From the NCBI RefSeq assembly GCF_005239225.2, contig NC_133300.1, forward strand, positions 8,151,875 through 8,215,874: a DNA stretch of 64,000 nucleotides, written 5' to 3'. Numbering within the stretch: position 1 is the first letter of the stretch; each line of letters starts with the position of its first letter. This DNA comes from Populus alba. Lineage: Eukaryota > Streptophyta > Magnoliopsida > Malpighiales > Salicaceae. Below the pieces are notes generated by a model that made no database searches, was not told where the DNA came from, and was given only the letters and a program-made list of their open reading frames with translations. Shown here one piece after another: positions 58,281 to 64,000 of the stretch. The position numbers were made by a program, and so were the translations under genes.

Positions 58281-60420
58281 CAATCACTTATTATACAAGA
58301 CGTTGCTAAACCTAATAGAGCTTTAAGAAGATAAGATGAAATAAACAAGCCAAGCAATCTCGATGCCAAACTAATTGTGAGAAAATGCCTAACGTATGGA
58401 GAGTTAGGGCATCATTCAAATGATTATAGAAGACATAAATTGTTAACTTGATCGAAGGGCGGTACAAGTAAGAAAATCTCAAAAGTAAGGGGTAGTTGTG
58501 CAAACCTGATAAGAAGGATGAGGAAGATTTGTATAAGTATGATGACGAGAGTCATGCCTATGGAATTAGAAATATAATGTTGCCACCAAAGGTTATCGAG
58601 GAGTTGTAGTGGCACAAGTTAATTTGTACTCAATATACTATAAATAATAACATGTTTGACTTGAATATTGTATAGCAAAATATGTTGTTGATAAATTATA
58701 ATTTTCATCGAAATCACATCTTGAACCATACAAGATTAGGTAGATTAAGACAATAGGTGAAATAAAGGTAAAACAACATTATATAGAGCCTTTTCTTATA
58801 GGGATGAGATATAATATGATATAGTAGATATGCATACATGCAATCTGATATTTGATAGACCTTGGCAATATGATGTACATGTCGGATACTTGGGTCAAAA
58901 TAATTGCATAAGATTATTAAAGATGGTGAAAATTGTACGATTATACCTTTGAAATAGAGACCCTGTTCTAACCTTCTAAAGCTTCTAAATATAGTGTAAA
59001 TTATTCGCTTATAACAAAAAATGCAACCAAATATATAAGGATTGATAAAAGTTTATGTCTTGATTATAAAGGCACTAATTGATGAAAAGGAAGAAGAGAA
59101 GATGATTGACTTACTTAATATCATTAAAACTTTTCTTACTAAATTTAAGGAGATCTTTTTAAAAGAGTTGCAAGATAAATTGTCATCAATTTAAGACATT
59201 CAATATTAAATTTATTTGATGTCAAGAGTTAGGCTTTCAAATATTCCATACTACAAAGAATTGTAATGAGTATAATGAGCATTTTAGCAAGTTATGGAGG
59301 AATCGTCAGAATCTATCTATTGATGATTTTCATATTCATTATAGGTTCTTGATACGAGGTCATTTAGATTCTTTATTATAAGAGAAGGCAAATCTAGATT
59401 TGCATGAAAGAGGCTTAAATGGTCATTTAGAACAAGATAAAACAATTGTTTTTTTCAATGAGAGGTATTATTGGTCTTAATTAAAATAAGATATTGATAT
59501 GTTTATAAAAAAAAATGTTATACTTGTCAAACTACCAAAAAGCAAGCACACAACTTAGGTTTATATATGCCTTTACTTATTTCTAAAAACATATGAGAGG
59601 ACATGTTTATGAATTTTGTATTTGTTGTTTAAGACGGGTTCTTAAAGATGATATACTTTATTTTGAGAGGTGGGTCATTTGTATAGAGTGTCAAATACCA
59701 TTACTTTTTGAGACAACAAGTTTTTTAGTTATTTTTTATGGACATTATAGAGAATATATGATTTATATTGGAATTTTAGTATTGCAACATATTTATAAAC
59801 AGATAGGAAAATAAAATCATTAAATTGGATACTTGACAATTGATCCATAGTATCTATAACGACAATTATTGTACTTGTATAAATAGAATTTATATACAAT
59901 AGTGTTAAACACATTACAACATGCAAAACATAATTCAAAATGATATAAAATGCAGTGTCATTGGCATATTCTTGATCTTGTAGTGATTAAAAAAGGTGGT
60001 GGTTATAACACTATCACAGATAAGATATTTACAAATGCATAAGCTATATTGGTTGAGGTGAGACAAAATTTCAACAAACCATTTTCAAGTACAATGAGGT
60101 TATATAGAAGAATTGTCATGCTAAACTATTTAGGAAATGAGATAAGGTGATGTTATTTCTGCACAAGAAGAGGTTTTCAATAGAGACATATAACAAGCTG
60201 CAATAAAAAAAAAAATATGGTCCTTATAATATTATAAAGAAGATACATGACAATGCCTATATTGTTAATATGCCAAATAATTAGGGGTTTTGCAAGATTT
60301 TTATTGTTTTTAACATTCATCCTTATTGTGATGATGAACAATTATATCCAGATTTGAGTGTTGATGTGATATTATCATTACTTTTGATATGATAATTTGA
60401 TTAGCTTTTTAAAATATTCT
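58280..60420 (+). mobile_element. Decayed Ty3/gypsy retrotransposon interior
   Basis: Reading across frames gives, in order: a zinc-knuckle-like 'CLTYGELGHHSNDYRR' (about 58387; second Cys replaced by Tyr), 'RPWQYDVHVGYLGQNN' (about 58857) as in the gypsy protease-RT linker, 'FKEIFLKELQDKLSSI' (about 59143) at the start of RT, the integrase finger 'DLHERGLNGHLEQDKT' (about 59400) with 'CYTCQTTKKQ' (about 59517), and a GPY/F-type C-terminus 'KVMLFLHKKRFSIET'...'KKYGPY' (about 60147-60220). The RT core and RNase H are missing between 59270 and 59300. Stops occur throughout. LTRs were not found. Subject to memory of family sequence, the superfamily call is firm. Confidence 0.82.
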
Positions 60421-60749
60421 ACAAGCCCTCATGTTTATAAGTAGTCAAGTTGTTTGTACTAGCTGATTATATATCTAAAATTAGCATAAAAGATGTTTTT
60501 TTTTTATTTTTTATTTTCCAAGTTATTTTTAGATTTTTTTTTTATTTTTTTCTAGTTATTATGGGATTTTTTTTTCTTTCTAGTATAGGCCAATTTAGTT
60601 ATTATGTAAACATCCTTGCATATTATTTTCAAAATAGTTTTGTGAATAATTTGGATTTCATAATAGATTAAAAAATAATTTAGAAATTAAAAAACCTTTA
60701 TTTTATCACTTATGTTATATGTTGCGTCGTTAAGTTGAGCGTATTAGTA

Positions 60750-60920
60750 TACTAAGGCATCGTTTCAAAAACAAAATTGTTGTTTAAAATTATTATTTTT
60801 TTATGTGTGTTTAGATTATTTTGATATATTGATATTAAAAATAAAAAAAAAAAAATTATTTTAATATATTTTTTTAAAAAAATATTAAAAAATAACCATT
60901 ACTACAGTGTAAAACTATGC
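60750..60920 (+). mobile_element. Short MITE-like repeat, degraded
   Basis: 'TTTAGATTATTTTGATATAT' followed by an A-rich core and 'ATAACCATTACTACAG'. Confidence 0.4.
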
Positions 60921-60939
60921 TAGGAAACATTACATCAGG

Positions 60940-61230
60940 CACTTTGTACTCTCGTGCAATCCTACGCCAAGGCCACAACGGCCACACATGTATAGCATGT
61001 CATTGCTAGCATCATTTGTGATCTTGACCATAACCGTCGGATTTAACCAATCCTGCAATCGACATGTGAATGAAAGTTTGGAATCCATAATTGATAACCA
61101 TAACCGTCGGATCAAAGGCTTGGATGGGGATGGCGATGGTGCGAGTGAAGATTTGAAATCCATAATTTTAGATATTGATGGAACAAAGAATATTGATAAA
61201 AACAAGAAGCAAAAATATTGCTGAATGCAT
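60940..61230. repeat. ~70-bp imperfect duplication with CCGTCGGAT motif
   Basis: 'CCATAACCGTCGGAT' occurs near 61028 and 61099, followed in both units by 'GAAATCCATAAT'-like sequence. A 78-codon frame starts inside (60988) with a hydrophobic N-terminus, but nothing else supports a gene. Confidence 0.5.
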
Positions 61231-61386
61231 AATATTGGATTTGGAATATAAAACGTATTTATAATAATGATAATAAAAAAAATTATATTGCAGAATGCAT
61301 AATTGGAAATTACAATTATTGGATTAACATTGACTTCCAAGTGACTTCTTTTGACTAATTATAATTTAATAATTTATAAATTTAAA

Positions 61387-61550
61387 GGGTATAGTTCAAT
61401 TAGTTAGATTCTGAATTTATTTTTTAGAGATCACCAGTTTGAGTGTCATAAATTTTATGATCATTGGAGATTTATGTAATTGTTAATTTTATAATTTTGA
61501 AAAATTAGTTAAAAATAAGCTGATTAGAACACTTACGATAAAAAAAAATC
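61387..61550 (+). mobile_element. SINE-like element
   Basis: Head 'GGGTATAGTTCAATTAGTTA' (box-A-like), 'CACCAGTTTGAGTGTCA' (box-B-like), then 'AAAATAAGCTGATTAGAACA' and an A-run. Same order as the copy at 36931-37091; substitutions are mostly C-to-T or G-to-A. Confidence 0.6.
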
Positions 61551-61559
61551 TAACAATTT

Positions 61560-63130
61560 ATTCTCTATATTTTTTTTTGGTAACTACTTATGTCCTTGGC
61601 CATAATTAGACAGTGATCTCGTGCAATTAAAGTATTGAAATTGCTAGAGTGAACAGTTTTTATGTATTAAAATTAAATTTTTATTACCATATATATAATA
61701 ATAATCCAGCACACTAGATAGAGAGAGAGAGTCTAAAATGCCGTATTTTGGGTAATGTTAGGGTCCCACGCCTCACTTCACTCTTTTGTTGGTTTGTCTT
61801 TGCCTTTTCGTGCAAGTTTTTGTCTCTAAAAGTGAATTCTGTTTTTTTAATCTCCCAAGAAAATCCAACAAAACGACAACACTGCAAACGTGAAACGTTA
61901 ACAATCAACAACCCACGGCGATCATAACCACGCAAGAAAAAAGAAAAAAAAAAAAGAAAACCACCAGATCTGCAATGTATTTGTTATATTTTCGCCATTT
62001 TATTCAAAGATGTTTGATTGTTGACAAACTGCAGCGGCAAAGGAATTCAAAACTGAGAGAAAAATTTACATTTTTTTTTTCAGATTCGGGAGAATTTATG
62101 AAATAATAATAAGATTTGCACTAGAATATCATGCTGGGTTTATGTTAGTGTCCAAGCAACTTGTTTTGAAAAAAAATAAAAATTGTAGCATAAATTTGAG
62201 TATATAGAAAATAAGCAAGGGGTGTGTATAAATATTTGATATTATTAAAATGTATGAGTGAATATAATCTTTATTTAAAGTATTTGCATAAAAAAATAAA
62301 ATAATAATCTAATTCTTTTCTTTAATTTGATTTACAATGACTTAATTTATTTATGAAACTAGATCAAAATTTATACTTTACAAGAATACAAATTTAAGCA
62401 TGTATTTTGGAACAAGATTCAATGATTTGATGCTTTGAAAATCAAAATTTGATTTATCTTTAAATTAGTGTTATTAAATAACTCTTATAAAACATTTATA
62501 CTTGTTCTAATAGAGCTTTATATTTTGTAGACTTCAAATATAGATAAATGAGATTTACAAGTTTTTAAGAGAGTTTTTAGACATGAGAGCTTTTAAGAGA
62601 ATTTTATTGTTTAAAGAGTTTGTCTTGAAAAAGATTTTGTATCACCTAGAAGAATCTCCTTCCTTGTGCCTAGGGTACGTCTCTTTATTTATAAAAATTT
62701 ATCACGGCACTCAGGTTTTTATGATTAATGTTATATGATATTATTTTATTGATTGATTTTTATTTATAAGGTCTTCTATTTATGATAAAATATTTTAAAT
62801 ATTTCATCTCTTATGTCAACTTTACATTAGTCAAGAAATACATTAAAAGTCCATTTATTTTTCACGTTATTTATTTTAATTTTACTATATTTTTATGTAA
62901 AAATAAATAAAAATTACACATGAAAAATTTTAATTGGTAAAAAATCTTTGTTTCTATTATATCCCTTCAAGACAAGTACAAATTTACTTAACCATTAAAA
63001 AAATAAGCTGTGAACATGTCTCAAAAAATTTGGTTAAAAATATTTTATACTATAAATATGTTTTTTGCTAAAGTAATATATTGTTGCTTGCAATTTCACA
63101 TCATTTAACTAAAATTTAATTTAATCATAT
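61560..63130. other. Intergenic, AT-rich
   Basis: A GC-richer patch with a GA run lies at 61720-61930, possibly promoter-like, but no gene could be attached. The rest shows nothing recognisable. Confidence 0.35.
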
Positions 63131-63137
63131 TAAATCC

Positions 63138-63842
63138 TCATTTAACTATAAAAATCATGCTACCCCTTCTTTCCTTATAAGCAGCGATTGTAGCTACTTC
63201 ACATAACACTGGCATCTCTGGGTTGTTAAGATAGGCTAGACGACGAAGTGGGATTTCTGGAAGCGTTTCGATCTTGATATTCTTGCTTCGACCGACACCA
63301 ATCTTGGGGTTTTTTTCTTTATTTGTCAACGTACCAATCTTGTAATATAATTTACGTCGGAGGAAATGATTCTCCACAATTTATTTTGATGCAAAGATGG
63401 TTTGAATGTGTGGCCCGAGGCCCAATCTTCGAGAATTACTTGAAACATATTACATACATGTTCATGTCCAGCTTCACACAAGTTCGGTTTTATCTCAAAT
63501 ATGGCAATCTGCACAATCGCAAACATCGACAAATTACTTGGGATTAGGTGTATAGTGCAAGCATAAAACTTTGAGGAGTGAAGCACGTAGAAGATAAAAG
63601 CATTCATGGATTAAGACGCTATTATACAACTGCAACAAAATAAGTTGTGAAGTATCATTTCCTCTGATAGCAACAAAATAAAAAATGAGAACAGAAATGC
63701 AATTAAAAAACCCATAAAATTATGAACAGCAACCCAAGGAAAAAGTAAAAGAAAAGGCACCGACCTTGGAGGTGCAGCTGAGATCTACGGGTTTTGTTTG
63801 AAGGGATTTGGGTGTTTTAACTAAACATCTTTGAACTTCCAT
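63138..63842 (-). CDS. Possible partial gene, N-terminal exon plus uncertain downstream exon
   Basis: On the minus strand an ATG at 63842 opens 26 codons (MEVQRCLVKTPKSLQTKPVD and six more) to 63765, followed by AAG|GTCGGT, a possible splice donor. The composition (basic, few acidic residues) could suit an organelle-targeting sequence. Further down, 63327-63138 holds 'KIGVGRSKNIKIETLPEIPL' and 'LAYLNNPEMPVLCEVATIAA', which looks protein-like but was not recognised. Another open stretch lies at 63510-63330. The exon chain is not settled. If it is a gene, everything upstream of the ATG (promoter) lies at the right edge. Confidence 0.35.
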
Positions 63843-64000
63843 TGCTAAAATGCTGGTGATTCTTACGAAGAGGGATTCAGCTTTGAAGAGGGAACAAAGA
63901 AATTGAAATAGGTTGAGGAATTTGAAAGCACTGGATTGTTAGGTTTGTTTTTAAAATTTCTAAAACTTCATAAGGATGAGAATTGGGAGAAGAGGCATTT

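Noticed and set aside
60930..61340. 78-codon plus-strand frame with a hydrophobic N-terminus and a 136-codon minus-strand frame
   Set aside because: Both span an imperfect 70-bp duplication and have no recognisable features; a secreted peptide cannot be supported.
1..64000. CRISPR arrays, prokaryotic operons or defence-type gene clusters
   Set aside because: The tandem repeats here lack spacer-repeat regularity, and every recognised gene is plant nuclear or plastid-derived.

Overview
The window is nuclear DNA of a flowering plant. It is AT-rich, with long poly-A/T runs and AT microsatellites, genes of many short exons with GT..AG introns, a Ty1/copia element primed by initiator tRNA-Met, a decayed Ty3/gypsy element, SINE- and MITE-like repeats, and a nuclear copy of chloroplast DNA. 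The repeat families look like those of Salicaceae (poplar/willow), but that placement rests on memory and is tentative. No CRISPR, prokaryotic operon or novel defence system is present.

Layout. 0-4.2 kb: degenerate repeats ending in a long AT microsatellite. 4.3-11.9 kb: a DYW-type pentatricopeptide repeat (PPR) pseudogene, split by a young 5.4-kb copia element (5058-10497, 5-bp target duplication). 12.5-13.3 kb, minus: a damaged NAB/KIP1-like gene. 13.8-17.4 kb: DNA-transposon-like repeats and small tandem duplications. 18.2-21.4 kb, plus: an intact six-exon mitochondrial phosphate carrier. 22.9-23.5 kb: a tandem array of about 88 bp. About 26.7-31.35 kb: plastid DNA (rps12 3' exon, rps7, ndhB 5' part), heavily mutated and interrupted by a Tourist-like MITE. 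32.0-36.65 kb, minus: an intact eleven-exon V-ATPase subunit C gene. 36.9-46.6 kb: SINEs, MITEs, a paralogous duplication carrying TE-occupied and empty sites, and palindrome-rich transposons. 47.0-49.6 kb, minus: an intact six-exon FUS3-type B3 transcription factor gene. 50-64 kb: repeats, a 36-bp tandem array, a 1.4-kb-spaced duplication, gypsy remnants, and a possible 5' exon of an unidentified gene near the right edge.

Three genes look intact: the phosphate carrier (374 aa), VHA-C (376 aa) and FUS3 (311 aa). All exon junctions were fitted by hand to splice sites and to remembered family sequence. They do not form one pathway. The PPR pseudogene resembles Arabidopsis At3g26782, which lies beside FUS3 (At3g26790) in Arabidopsis, so the window probably preserves an expanded ancient gene pair in which the PPR member has died.
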